The notes: generated from the letters alone by a model not told the origin. A DNA stretch of 64,000 bases from Mytilus californianus (GCF_021869535.1 NW_026262581.1:74615955-74679954), one strand, 5' to 3'. Shown: positions 12,201 through 23,655, counted from the first letter of the stretch. Program-made: numbers and translations.

Positions 12201-13087
12201 GAGGTTGATGTTCTGTTTTCTGCCATTTGTTTTCCTGGCATGTTTAACTGCAGATCTAAAGTGATCAGAAGTGTTGACACGGGATCGCTGATATCACTGA
12301 ATGGTCCTTCGACATTATCTTATATAGACCGTAGTTTAAAACAATACTTGGTATTTCCAACTAAATTGACAATGTCAAGTTCACATTCGTTTCCGTTGGT
12401 AAATTTTGAATGCCATCGCTTTGTCGTTTCAGTTGTTGATTTGTATCTTACTTCGAACGACTGAAAGTTCTTAGGCAATTGCGAAAACGGAACCCATGTT
12501 ACCTTGATTGTATCTGATGAGATAGGAAAGCATACCGGTTGTCTTACTGTCTTATAATCTTCAACTATTGGGATATACTTATCATGTTCACTCTCAACAC
12601 TTTCATTATCACACGCATTTGAAGTGTTCTTCTCCTGGCTGCTTATACAACTTCCTAATGAAGTCAGTGGCTCACTCATGTTTACAGACGTTTAGACAGG
12701 ATCACTTTCCATACTAAATGGACCTTCGGAGTTGTTGAATATTGCTCTTACTTTGAAAAAATAATGTGTGTCTTCGTCCAAGTTGGAAAAATCTCTTTGA
12801 CAATCTGTCTTATTTGTTAATGCAGTTTGCCATAGTTCTGAGTCAGATTCTGCTTTCTTGTATCTTATTTCATATGATATCAGACTTTCTTGTAATACTC
12901 TGCATTCATTCCATTGAACTTGTATAGTGTTAGGAGCTATATTAAGACATGATGGTTTATTTATTTGCACTTGACTATCAATCAAGCCACCAGACGGATC
13001 AGAGTTTATTTCCTGTGTGTTTTGTTCATTTATACATTCATCAGGAATTTCCTTTCGGCTGTCGGCCATGACATCAGATTCTTTCAT
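9269..13087 (-). pseudogene. Long exon with about 12 FN3 domains, inactivated
   Basis: Reading on the minus strand from ATG 13087, an almost continuous frame encodes a tandem array of fibronectin type III domains of about 95 residues each. They are recognised by a core Trp, a YEIRYRE-like strand, and an EYEFKVRAIxxxEGPFS block. I count 12: five before the frame change region and its immediate partner (13087 to about 11300), then seven more. An N-terminal leader (MKESDVMADS) precedes domain 1, and a basic linker ending KTRKCQL follows domain 12 before a GTGAGT donor. Five in-frame stops lie at 12692-12694, 12320-12322, 10203-10205, 10170-10172 and 10152-10154. Three of them fall where sister domains have Tyr or Trp. 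A one-base shift lies near 11706-11722. The eighth domain has lost about 30 internal residues near 10610-10640. I infer a pseudogene of an FN3-GTPase family; its function is unknown. Confidence 0.85.
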
Positions 13088-13368
13088 TTGAAATCATGAA
13101 TGCTCAATTCCCTTAACAAAACAAAACAAAACAAAACAAAAAACAAATAAAGAGCAGATCTATGACATTGCGGATGGACTCTAAGTCCCCAGAAGTTTGT
13201 ATCCGGCCAGATGTGAATTATGATTTATTAAGTACACTCTTATTAATTATTGGCTGATACATATTTGTAATATTGTATGGAAGCCGGATGTGGTGAATGT
13301 TACGTTTTCGCGTTTTTGTGTTGTTGCATACGTATTTTCAATAGCGAAAACGCGAAATCGTGAAATTC

Positions 13369-13975
13369 CAACACAAAATGAGTTATACGATAAACATTTA
13401 CTAAAGTTATTTCATTTTTGATTTACAATATCTTTAATATATTTAACACCGACAATGAATGCTAATGAATTGTTTAAATTCTTGTTTATTCTATTAAATT
13501 AGTACTGTTTTTTTTTCGTTTAACCATTGAGTAGGGACTTGTGATGCAAAAACTATTTGCATTGCTAATTCTAAGATGATTTTTATCAAGTTGAATGAAA
13601 ACATAAAATGAAAGTTGAAGATGTGTGTGTCATATACCAAGGATAATTGTAACTTTGTAATTACTCAGTAAAATGGGTTTGGCCAGATTATAGGGAAAAT
13701 TGTCTCTGACAGAGTATTAAGTTAGTCATCGTTTATAATACATTACATGCAAAATGGCTCTAGAGTTTATAAAGAAATAGTTTTAATCATGAAAAGGCAT
13801 TTGATTGCATTTATCCTATATCACAAAAAGAAAATTGAGAGTGCAATGGAATAGAATAGTCAGGAATTCAAACAATTCATGATCATTCATTGTTTTTGTA
13901 AATTATATTTCAAATATTTTAAATTGAAAATGAAATTATCTAGTAATTTTTTATCGTATAACTCATTTTGTGTTG
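13369..13975. mobile_element. 607-bp element with perfect 25-bp terminal inverted repeats
   Basis: The 25 bases at 13369-13393 (beginning CAACACAAAATGAGTTATAC) are the exact reverse complement of 13951-13975. The interior is AT-rich and non-coding, with a repeated ATGAAATTATC-type texture. No clear target duplication is seen because the element lies in CGAAAACGCG-type repeat DNA. I infer a non-autonomous DNA transposon (MITE). Confidence 0.7.
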
Positions 13976-14181
13976 ATCAGGTTTTCGTTTAGCCACCTGT
14001 AATAAAATAAAACCGGCCAGTGCTACAGATAATCAATACCAAATACGTAAGTACTCGTTGTAACAATTAATAGTTTTGGAAGCCGTATGTGGCAAATTAC
14101 GCCTAATCGCCGTATTTTCTAAGGCGAAAACGCAAAAGCGAATCAAGTTCGCTATTTCGCCTTTGAAATAACAAAATACTA

Positions 14182-14358
14182 CTTATGGAAGACGGATGGG
14201 GCCAGTTTACGTTTTCGCGTTGTCGACCTTGAATTGTCGAAATCGCGAACATGCGAAATCAACTTTATTTAGCGTTTTTGCTCTCGCGAATTTGCGGTTT
14301 CGGTTTTGAAAATACAAAAGCAAAAAAGCGAAATTGGTCGTATCCGGCTTCCATAATA
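14182..14358. mobile_element. MITE with TTATGGAAGMCGGAT termini
   Basis: The left end TTATGGAAGACGGATGGGGCC and the right end GGTCGTATCCGGCTTCCATAA are imperfect inverted repeats. The interior is rich in CGCGAA / TTCGCG motifs, including TTACGTTTTCGCG and GCGAATTTGCGG. A related single end, TATGGAAGCCGGATGTGG, occurs at 13277-13294 and TTTGGAAGCCGTATGTGG near 14073. This suggests at least three copies of one family in 1 kb. Confidence 0.6.
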
Positions 14359-14918
14359 TTATTGTGCATTCTTAATTGACTTTAGACGATTTGGATATTT
14401 GAAAGGTCATATATCATGAGTTCGGCATGACCCATGTTTACTTATCAAAACACTTAGCTAAAGTCTTAAATATTAAAACACAACATAGAAAACTAAAGGT
14501 TGCAATACACAGTCAGGAAAAAAACCTAAGATTGACACTCATAATTTTAAGCACCTTCTTTTCCTTGCTTTAAATCAAATAAGGCTTAATGTTTGTGTTA
14601 TGTATGTTCATATGTATGGAAACAGTATCTTCAATAGATTTGATTTCCGATAGTTAAACAATGAAATAATCTCTTTTTGGTGTAGCCATGGCAACAATCA
14701 ACATTTATTTGCATTTATTTGATACAAAATATTTTAAAAAGGGGGTCACAAAAGTCCCCAAAATATGGTCCAAAGTAGAATTTCAATACATTAAAGTGAA
14801 ACATTTTCTGAAACCATTGCCATTTATCTATCAAATAAAAATCATATGCATTTCACCTTATTTTTCGATAAATTGTATTGAACATTTCGAGCGTCAAATA
14901 TTTGTTGGAAAACACTAC

Positions 14919-15232
14919 AATAATTTCTGGACATATGGGTGGTACGGATGTGAAAGAAAACCGGAAAATAGCATATAAAACATGCAAAAAAATCTTGATG
15001 TTCATATAAACTCACTTTGAAGGCTAAATTATTCTTCAGCTGTCTAAAAACCAATTTTATTGCACAAAAACTAAATATACAATAACTTATGGACATATGG
15101 GTGGTACGGATGTGAAAAAAACCGGAAAATAGCATATAAAACATGCAAAAAAATCTTGATGTTCATATAAACCCACTTTGAAGGGTAAATTATTCTTCAG
15201 CTATCTAAAAACCAATTTTATTGCACAAAACC
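14919..15232. repeat. 162-bp tandem duplication
   Basis: GGACATATGGGTGGTACGGA starts at 14929 and again at 15091. The copies share about 150 bp including AACCGGAAAATAGCATATAA and end in CCAATTTTATTGCACAAAA. Only a handful of substitutions separate them, so the duplication is fairly young. The antisense translation (FHIRTTHMS, FYMLFSGFF repeats) is a by-product. Confidence 0.85.
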
Positions 15233-15302
15233 TTTTATATTGAAAAAAATCACCAGGCAAAAATGCAAAACCAAACACCTAACTGTGTATTGCTACCAAA
15301 GA

Positions 15303-15580
15303 CTAGGTAGGCATCACGAACCCAACAAACACAGGGCTGATCTGAGCGGCTCGGGAAGGGTCAGCACATGTGGCATCCGTCGTCTTTGAAGCAGATATTC
15401 CGTAACGGTCAACCAACCCGTGATAGTATCCGTAAAATTTTCGAATGGATGATTTGAACTTTAACACTTGGATCTCTTGGTTAAAGCTCCCTTGTAAGCA
15501 GCAGCACATCTTCAAGGAAATTATGATAGGAAATGCAAGCTCTCGAATATCATATCAACTGGGAGATATGTTCGCAGATG
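15303..15580 (-). pseudogene. Inverted 3' end of a Penelope-like element (part of PLE-2)
   Basis: On the minus strand this reads the C-terminal RT region (KFKSSIRKFYGYYHGL, then VDRYGISASK) and the start of the trailer (GCCACATGTGCTGACCC). This is the same part that PLE-3 has at 21440-21690 on the plus strand. It abuts the plus-strand RT that starts near 15612, making a head-to-head fold-back arrangement. Such structures arise by template switching during target-primed reverse transcription. Confidence 0.72.
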
Positions 15581-15611
15581 ATATACTGGGTACATTTATG
15601 GTATATTGGTG

Positions 15612-16950
15612 GGTCTTCCAAGTTCTCCACGAAACCTCTTTCTAAATTATTAACATCAATTTTATCAGCAACAAAAGCCGGACTTCAAAGTTATTGTGAA
15701 ACTACATATTCTAGAGGTGGCGTGAATCAGATGTGGATACTAAAAAATTCCAAAATCTTTTAGAGTACATACAATCTAAGACTCTTTCATCTTGCAAAAG
15801 TATTAAAACAATTGACTTTTCTGCACTTGATACGAGTATCCCCCATTCCAAACTAAAAGACAAATTGAAAGCGTTGGTCCTGCTTTGTTTCATAAAAAAG
15901 AAAGGCCAACGTAGATACAAGTATCTTGTCTAAGGGAGGGGTAAATCCTACTTTGAAAAAAAATCACTCTGATTCAAACAAAAAATTCTCTGAAACTGAC
16001 ATTATCAAGATGCTTGATTTCTTGATTGACAACATATTTGTTACGTTTTTAAGGACGTGTTTTTGATAAACAATCGACATTCATTCCCATGGGAACCAAC
16101 TGTGCTCCTCTTCTTGACGACGTGTTCCTTTATTCGTATAGGAACTTCTTAGGAAGAAAGAACAGTTAGCAGTATCCTTTAACTTTACTTTCCGCTATAA
16201 AGATGATGTTCTCTCACTAAATAATTCAAAATTTGGTGACTATGTTGAACGCATATTTCCCATCAAACTTGAGATGATAAAGGATACAGTTAAGTCTGCC
16301 TCAAATCTTGACTTACATCTAGAAATTGACAACGAGGGTCGGTTGAGAACAAAACTTTACGACAAAAGATATGACTTCAGCTTTCCAATTGTGAACTTTC
16401 CATTTCTGTGTAGCAACATTCCAGCAACACCTGCATACGGAGTATAGATCTCCTAGTTGATACGATATTCCCGGGCTTGTATTTCCTATCATGATTTCCT
16501 TGATAGAGGGTTGCTGCTCACATGAAAGCTATTAAACCAAAAGTTCCAAGTGGTGAAGTTGAAATCATCCCAATTCGCCATCACGAGTTGGTTGACCGCT
16601 AAGGAATATCCGTTTCACAAATGATAGCAGATATATTCAAATATCGTAACTACAATCCCGTTCCCTTTTCCCCGAATGTGACCTACCGAATTAGACTTAT
16701 TACCGGGTTTGAATTAACATGAGCAACAGTACGGGTCCCACATGTGGAGCAGGATCTGCTTACCCTACCGGAGCACCTGAGATCAGCTCCAGTTTTGTAG
16801 GGGTTCGAGTTGCTCAGTCTTTAGTTTTCCATGTTGTATTTGTGAACTATTGTTTGTCTGTTGGTCTTTTTTCTTTTATAGCCATGACGTTATCAGTCTA
16901 TTATCGACTTATGAGTTTGAATGCCCAGACATCTTATTTCAATTATATTT
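15612..16950 (+). pseudogene. PLE-2: degenerate Penelope-like reverse transcriptase
   Basis: Recognisable RT blocks appear in order with shifts between them: FSTKPLSKLLTSILSATKAG (15620-15690), TTYSRGGVNQMWILKNSK (15700-15755), KTLSSCKSIKTIDFS (15780-15825), IPMGTNCAPL (16087-16116), the catalytic box RYKDDVLSLN (16193-16222), KLYDKRYDFSFPIVNFPF (16353-16406) and the C-terminal KF/HHELVDR region (near 16580). YIDD has become YKDD, although both aspartates are kept. The 3' trailer runs through CACATGTGGAGCAGGATCTG (16739-16758). No GIY-YIG domain is visible. The copy is dead. Confidence 0.82.
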
Positions 16951-18823
16951 ATGTTTTGGCATGGAATTTTATTATAAGTTGAAATCATGAAATGAGATAC
17001 GCAAATGATATTATGTATTTGTTAGTTCATTTTTTTTTTAAATTTCATTTTGTCAAGTAATAATATTTTCTCGCAGTTGCAATAGAATAGTGTGAAAATA
17101 TCGTATTGTCGTTATGCTTATCATAAATATTTATAAGGCCGATTAAAATCGACCAATCAGGAAGTTTGGTTTTGTTTTACGATATACAGTCAAATCTGTA
17201 TTAAGGTAAGCATTCACTCTTGGGAAGTATCAAATGTGACCGCTCAAGAGAAATGATCTCTGAAATGAGGTTCCAAAAAATAAAGATTGATTCCGAGATC
17301 GTCTATGGTCGGGATCGGGGCAAATTGTTTCAGTCATTTCAATTGGTATAGTTATGGTTCTTGCGTCCGTGAAATAAAAAATGGCGGACTCCGGCGCTGT
17401 AAACATGAAGAAAACATTCAAAATGTATTAATATTCGTGGAAAAATAAGTCGTTGATACAGTTTTCAATTGAAAAGAAAAACGTGGAACACGAGGAATTC
17501 ACGAATTCACCTCCTATTGCGGAATCTCGGTTGCAAACAGGTTCCGATTTTCCTTTTGACTTCGATACTGAACACATATATTTTTCGTCATGATTATTTA
17601 GGTAGTTAAACACATTAAAATGACCGTTGTTAAAAATTGAAATGAAGATTTATATTCAAAAGGCCGAACATTGCAATCAGAAACATACTTATATATCTAA
17701 AAAAAAAAACATGTCCCTGTTTTTCCTGGACTGCCTCGACTATCTATGACGGGTAAATTCAGAGATATAGATATAGTCAAATACACTAATAAAAAAATTA
17801 TTTGGGCAAAAAAATATTTTTATTTCGCCTATATTTTTTTTGTATTTTATGCTTCTTTTTTTTTTTTGAATTTTGGAAACATTTTGGGTGGGCTGTCATT
17901 TACAACCGAGTAATTAACCACTCATATTGCAATATTCTTGCTTCATAAGAAATATTATTATTTACTCAAAAATCCCTGAATGTTTTTTTTTTTTGCCTGA
18001 AAAGCTCCGCGGACACGTATTTCTCTTACGCTATTTTGTGCTGTCTTTCATTAAAATGGTACATATAGATCATAAATAGTGTTGCGACGCAAATCGATGA
18101 TAAGTTAGGATTCTAGGGTATCTAAGTCTGACATGGGCGTCATCATATTTTCCTTAAGATTAGAGAATGTGTCATCACGGATGAATTTCATTATGAAACA
18201 AATAAATTAAATTGTACTCCATTAATCACGAATTTCAATAAAAATATCCAGTAATTTTGCAATCTTTCCAAATTATAAAAAAAAAGTTATAATGAGGGGC
18301 TATTATTGTTATTTAAACTAATTTACTTTCATTATGGAAGAATCGAGGAATAGACGATGAAGAAAAAAACTTCTTAAGTACGAATTTTATCATTATATGT
18401 TCCAATTGTTGACTGATACAAAAAAATCTTATCACAGTTATAAATTGATAACACGATATCGGCAAGTTTTTTTTTTTTTTCCTTCTTTGTTTTTCACGTA
18501 TCTAATATGCTTTCTTTTATTCATTATTTATTCATTGATTTAAGTAAATAACTATTACTACAATTCTGTTTTTAATATAGCATAAAGGCATGGACCTAAA
18601 TTATCATTGATAAATAATTTAAAGTCAAACAACATTTTCATAGAGCAAGAACAGTATGCATATATTAAAAGTGTTTAATGGACATAAACATAAGCTTTAC
18701 TACACAATGGTAGTAACTTTCAAAAATCTAAAGCATGGTGTAAAATTTTAAAAGAAATATGATAGCGGAAGAACATCCAAGTATTTCCTTTTTGTAGAGA
18801 TTTTAAATCAGTACTATCTATTT

Positions 18824-18917
18824 CTGTGTTTAATATTGATTTCACAATCACAAACTGTGTTTAATATTCATTGCACAATCACAAACTGTGTTTGATATTG
18901 ATTGCACAATCACAAAT
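18824..18917. repeat. Short tandem repeat, about 35-bp unit, three copies
   Basis: CTGTGTTTAATATTGATT followed by TCACAATCACAAA is repeated three times with one or two substitutions each. Non-coding. Confidence 0.85.
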
Positions 18918-19394
18918 GAAACATATTAATTATCCTTTGTTTGAGTGTCTGGAATTATTTTTGATGACCTACAACTGGTCAGAAGGTTGAACGCCAATTA
19001 TAACTTAAATGCTCGTTCTGAATATAAATGAAATATTTGATACTGGACTTTAAACAACCACAAAAATAATCAAGCAATCAGTATCAACATTTATAATTCT
19101 AAACATATGACCAAATAAAAAAACTTGACTGTTTATTCCCACTTAAAGTTATGTCAATAACGACATTGTCAAGATCGATAAGTCTACAAATTACCAAGTA
19201 TTTATTATAAATCGATCAACCAAATAGCTTTCATCAGATGTACACAAAACTGTGTATGTCAGATACCTATCATGACATATCTGAATTGGTCTTACGTATC
19301 TGATACAAGCCTTCAAAGTTCCTTCGTTTAAGGTAAAATACAAAACTGTCAAACTAGCTGCATTATCAGATTGTCGTTTTCATATTTAGATATT

Positions 19395-19598
19395 AGCAAC
19401 AATCTCTTATAAAAAATTAAAACAACACGTTATAAATTTCATGCGTCCGAAGCGCTTTTCTGGATTTACCTTCATCATGAACGCTGAAAGCCGAATATAT
19501 GAAAGCCAAAGATGTATAAGGATCGAAAATTTGAAGAGCTTTAAACCAAAAAGGCCCTAAAAAATAGCCCAATCCATCTAAGGCCAACTTTGTCTGAA
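19395..19598 (-). repeat. R4 repeat monomer inserted in copy A
   Basis: Shares GTTATAAATTTCATGCG and GATGTATAAGG with 1260-1860 and 47530-48830. Copy B reads straight through the corresponding point near 27457, so copy B shows the empty site. Confidence 0.7.
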
Positions 19599-19974
19599 AG
19601 GACGTGTCTCAAACAAGTGAAATTAAATGTTGAGTAAGAGTGCAGCTAATACTTAAAGTTAACTGAAAGGTATATGCTAAAATGACAATTTTCACAGTTG
19701 CGCCACATATATATTGTTTTTATCCTGCAATTTACACCCGGAACTTTGAGCTGTAGTTGTTCAAGTCCAAAAAGTTGTCCCTGATTTTTCACAGAAATTG
19801 TCATAGTTAAAAAGCGGACCGCCAAGAGGTGCCCAAAATGAACTGTCACACAAAATGAAATATTCACACTACCGTTTGCCCAATATGAAGATTCTATTTG
19901 TACAAGTACAAATAAAGCAAACATTTATTTGTGTACCTGTTATTTGTACAATAGTTGGCTGATTGCAGGATTAA

Positions 19975-20165
19975 AACTCATCATAGATACCAGGATTGAA
20001 ATTTTGTACGCCAGACGCCCGTTTCGTCTACAAACGACTCATCAGTGATGCTCGAATCAAAAAATTTACAAAGGCCAAATAAAAAACGAAGTAAAAGAGC
20101 ATTGAGGACCCCGAATTTCGAAATGTTTTGCCAAATACGGCTACGGTAATCTATTGTCTGAGCAG
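19975..20165 (+). repeat. R3 dispersed repeat (copy A)
   Basis: Contains CCAGACGCCCGTTTCGTCTA and GACTCATCAGTGATGCTCGA. The partner at 27615-27795 is the same ancestral copy carried by the segmental duplication. A fragment in the opposite orientation (GCGCGTCTGGCGTACAAAAT) lies at 52146-52165. Non-coding. Confidence 0.75.
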
Positions 20166-20519
20166 AAAGTTGATGATACAGGGTTATGTTAAAGAACATC
20201 TCGTCCTTTTTCTAAAAAAAAGTTCATCGAAAGATACCAAGACCTTGTTGATAAATATTACGTATGGACTTGATGGTCCTGAAGTATAGATTCTAGGTAC
20301 TGACGTTGTTTTTCATCTTAATTACGTGTTTTAGTGTTCTTTTACTTATCTTTGTAAATTATTAACCTTTACTGTTTAGTCCGTTTTTGGGCGTGGCTCG
20401 ATCCTTAAACATCACGCCATTGTGTAATTGTGCTATGGTCAAGTTTTGTCTTCATGCTTTCATTTTTGCTTATGTGCTTTGTCTGTATGCCATTTTGTTT
20501 TTCTTTGTTAACATATTGG

Positions 20520-20642
20520 TTTGTTTTAAGATTATAACACATTGTTGACTGCTGTACCCCTATTTTTGACATTTTTACCTATTATGTCTGTTTGTTTTGT
20601 TCACAAATTGTTGTCAATATAATGGAATTCTTTGCAACTGTA
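20520..20642 (+). repeat. R1 repeat, left half (split by PLE-3)
   Basis: Matches the left part of the intact R1 at 47016-47325 up to GCAACTGT. It then switches abruptly to Penelope RT sequence (CTTGACTTACATCTAG). The right half of R1 resumes at 21864. Confidence 0.75.
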
Positions 20643-21863
20643 ATACTTGACTTACATCTAGAAATTGACAATGAGGGTCGGTTGAAAACAAAACTTTACG
20701 ACAAAAGAGATGATTTCAGCTTCCCAATTCTGAACTTTCCATTTCCAATTGATACGATATTCCCGGGCTTGTATTTACTATCATGATTTCCTTGATAGAG
20801 GATTGCTGCTCACAAGTATCTTGTTTTGGGGAGGGATAAATCACTCTGATTCAAACAAAAATTTCTCTGAAACTGACATTATCAAGATGCTTGATTTCTT
20901 GATTGACAACATATTTGTTACGTTTGGAGGATGTGTTTTCCAACAGATTGTCGGAATTCCAATGGGAACCAATTGTGCCCCTGTTCTTGCCGACTTGTTT
21001 CTTTATTATCACGAGGCTGACTTCATACAGGAACTTCTTAGGAAGAACGATAAGAAGTTAGCAAAATCCTTTAATTTTACGATTCGCTATATAGATGATG
21101 TTCTCTCACTAATTAATACAAAATTTGGTGACTATGTTGAACGAATCTATTCCATCAAACTAGAGATAAAGGATACTACAGATACAGATAAGTCTGCCTC
21201 ATATCTTGACTTACATCTAGAAACTGACAATGAGGTTCGGTTGAAAACAAAACTTTACGACAAAAGAGATGATTTCAGCTTCCCAATTGTGAACTTTCCA
21301 TTTCGATGTAGCAACATTCCAGCAGCGCCTGCATACGGAGTATATATCTCCCAATTGATACGATATTCCCGGGCTTGTATTTCCTATCATTATTTCCTTG
21401 TAGAGGATTGCTGCTCACACGGACGCTATTAAACCAAGAGTTCCAAATGGTGAAGTTGAAATCATCCCTTCGTAAATTTTACGGACGCCATCACGAGTTG
21501 GTTGACCGTTATGGAATAACCGTTTCACAGATGATATCGGATATTACTCTTATGTCGTAACTACAATATCCTTCCCTTTTCACGAATTTGACCTACCGAA
21601 TTAGAGTATTAACCGGATTTGTAATAACATAAGCAACACGACGGGTGCCACATGTGGAGTAGGATCTGCTTACCCTTCCAGAGCACCTGAGATCACCCCC
21701 AGTTTTTGGTTGGGTTCGTTTTGCTTAGTCTTTAGTTTTCTATGTTGTGTCTTCTGTACTATTATTTGTCTGTTTGTCTTTTTATTTTTAGCCATGGCGT
21801 TGTCAGTTTATTTTCAATCTATGAGTTTGACTGTCCCTCTGGTATCTTTTCGTCCCTCTTTCA
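20643..21863 (+). mobile_element. PLE-3: Penelope-like element with partial tandem structure
   Basis: It begins with a short 3' RT piece (20643-20808; DLHLEIDNEGRLKTKLYDKR) that runs directly into an upstream RT segment (from about 20815; HSDSNKNFSETDIIKMLDFL). This is the partial head-to-tail arrangement typical of Penelope elements. The main open frame 20749-21432 holds the fingers/palm motif GIPMGTNCAP (20953-20982), the catalytic RYIDDVLSL (21085-21111) and SASYLDLHLE. Both RT signatures are intact, unlike the other copies here. The C-terminal region HHELVDRYGITVSQM follows after a shift, then a trailer with CACATGTGGAGTAGGATC. No GIY-YIG endonuclease is visible. It is truncated and unlikely to be active alone. 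Its insertion splits an R1 repeat. Confidence 0.82.
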
Positions 21864-22045
21864 TACAAGTGAGATATTAAGCTAGCTATAAAACCAGGTT
21901 CAATCCACAATTTTCTACACAGGAAAAAGCCTGTACCAAGTCAGGAATATGACAGTTGTTTTCCATTCGTTTGGTGTGTATTAGTTTTTGATTTTGCCAT
22001 TTGATAAAGAACTTTCCTTTTTGAATTTTCCTTGGAGTTCGGTAC
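21864..22045 (+). repeat. R1 repeat, right half
   Basis: Resumes at CATACAAGTGAG and runs through AGCTATAAAACCAGGTTCA and CCATTCGTTTGGTGTG to TGGAGTTCGGTA, matching 47128-47320. Together with 20520-20642 it reconstitutes one R1 copy. Confidence 0.75.
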
Positions 22046-22199
22046 TTTTTACTTGATATTGTTTATCATTTGGAAAAGTATTTCATAATTAGCACAAGAA
22101 AAACACCAAATAATGCTGCTCGTGTACATAATATATACTTAGATAATTTGTTGACTGTACACAAATTAAATTACTTCAAAAATATATAGTATTATTATA

Positions 22200-22714
22200 C
22201 TTCACGTTAAAATGCCATATTTTGATTGGCTAATACGAGGGTGTAAATTTACTCTATCACATGGCTGAGCGGGTGACAATTTTTTTGAATGTCACCCTCT
22301 CGTCCAGACCAATCAAAAATCGACAATTTAAAGGACAATGAATTGAATTTACATCAAGTAATTAGATACAATTCTTAAGTTCTACGTTTTGGCTCAGATT
22401 TTATTATTAGACTGTCAAAATAAAATAAAATAAAAAATCTTGCCTCACTTTTGTTGTTTTTTGTAATACTCGTAACGTTGTTATGTACGTGACGTCATTG
22501 AAAATACTTTTAAAATAAAATTAATCTGTAAGAGACAAAAATGATAGGACATTCAGTATAATAAATTAAATAACACATAGCTGAGAGGGTGATAGAGCAG
22601 ATTGGTACCCCTCGAAAAAGCATTGTCAACCTTGGCTTCGCCGCTGTTGACAATGTTTTCTCGGGGTAACAATCTACTCTATCACCCTCTCAGCTATGTG
22701 TTATTTATATATTG
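22200..22714. mobile_element. Hairpin-MITE block inserted in copy A
   Basis: Two fold-back units sit together. The first, near 22210-22330, has GATTGGCTAATACGAGGGTG opposite CACCCTCTCGTCCAGACCAA. The second, 22568-22706, has arms AAATAACACATAGCTGAGAG and its complement, reaching inward about 65 bases to a loop at GGCTTCGCCGC. Both carry the phrase CTGAGMGGGTGA. Copy B reads ATAGTATT then GAGAATTG at 28570-28585 with none of this DNA, so the block is an insertion with a visible empty site. Confidence 0.78.
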
Positions 22715-23409
22715 TGAATTGATTTGGTTGAGTGAAACAAAATAATTTGAATACAATTCTTCCTTATTAAATTGATAGTTAAGGCTGGATATCTTGTGTT
22801 TAGACAATTGTCCCATTCACATTTAAATTTTGATATGTAGATTGCAATATGATTAATGTTATTGTAATGGGTATAGTAACATGAATAACATTAGAAAAAT
22901 ATTTGTTAAGACCACATAATAACTATTATATAATATTAATTTTGTTCAAATAATTACATGCTATATGTGTGAATAATACATTAAATACTAGAATATGGGC
23001 ACCCCTAACTCGATTACCTATATATATCTACATTTTCGATTGCATAAAAATGGGCCTAATTTATAAATGAATGGGTTGCAATATTTGTGACTAATCAATG
23101 TAGAATGTTTACTATGTAGTTGCAATTTCACGAAGGTTGTAAATTTCGCTGGAAAATAACTAAGGTCCCAAGTCCGAAAAATGTAAAAATTCCTGCAAAT
23201 AATTCCATAATAGAAGTTGCATAACAATCTTTCTTTGAAGTCTTGAATCTGGATTTAAAACGTATAAGAGGTGCTCATAACATTAACTTTGCTGAAAAAT
23301 GATACAGTTCCCAAGTCTAGAAAAATGAGAAAAAATTCTTCAAACAATTCAATAATATCAGTTGCACAATTTCAACATATATGCAATCTTTCAGTACAGT
23401 TTCAGATTG

Positions 23410-23655
23410 AAAACTGAAGAAGGAAAAAAATAAACAAAAATATCGAACTCCAAGGTAAGTTCAAAAAGTTCAAAAAGGGAAAGTCAATAAAAAGTTATTA
23501 AATCTAATTTTTGACTTCAACCAGCTGGAAAACAACTGTAAATCCTGACTTGGTACAGGCTTTTTCTGAAAAACAAATTGTGGAATAAACCTGGTTTTAT
23601 AGCAAGCTCAACCTTCCCTCCCAACTGTATGACAAAGAAAAATGTAGGAGGAGTT
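23410..23655 (-). repeat. R1 repeat fragment (copy A)
   Basis: The reverse complement of part of 47016-47325 (TCCTGACTTGGTACAGGC, AATAAACCTGGTTTTATAGC). The shorter counterpart in copy B is at 28885-28995, so this R1 pre-dates the segmental duplication. Confidence 0.7.

Noticed and set aside
10449..12464. Several plus-strand open frames of 60-120 codons
   Set aside because: They are antisense shadows of the minus-strand FN3 array, with compositionally odd, Cys/Ser/Phe-rich translations.
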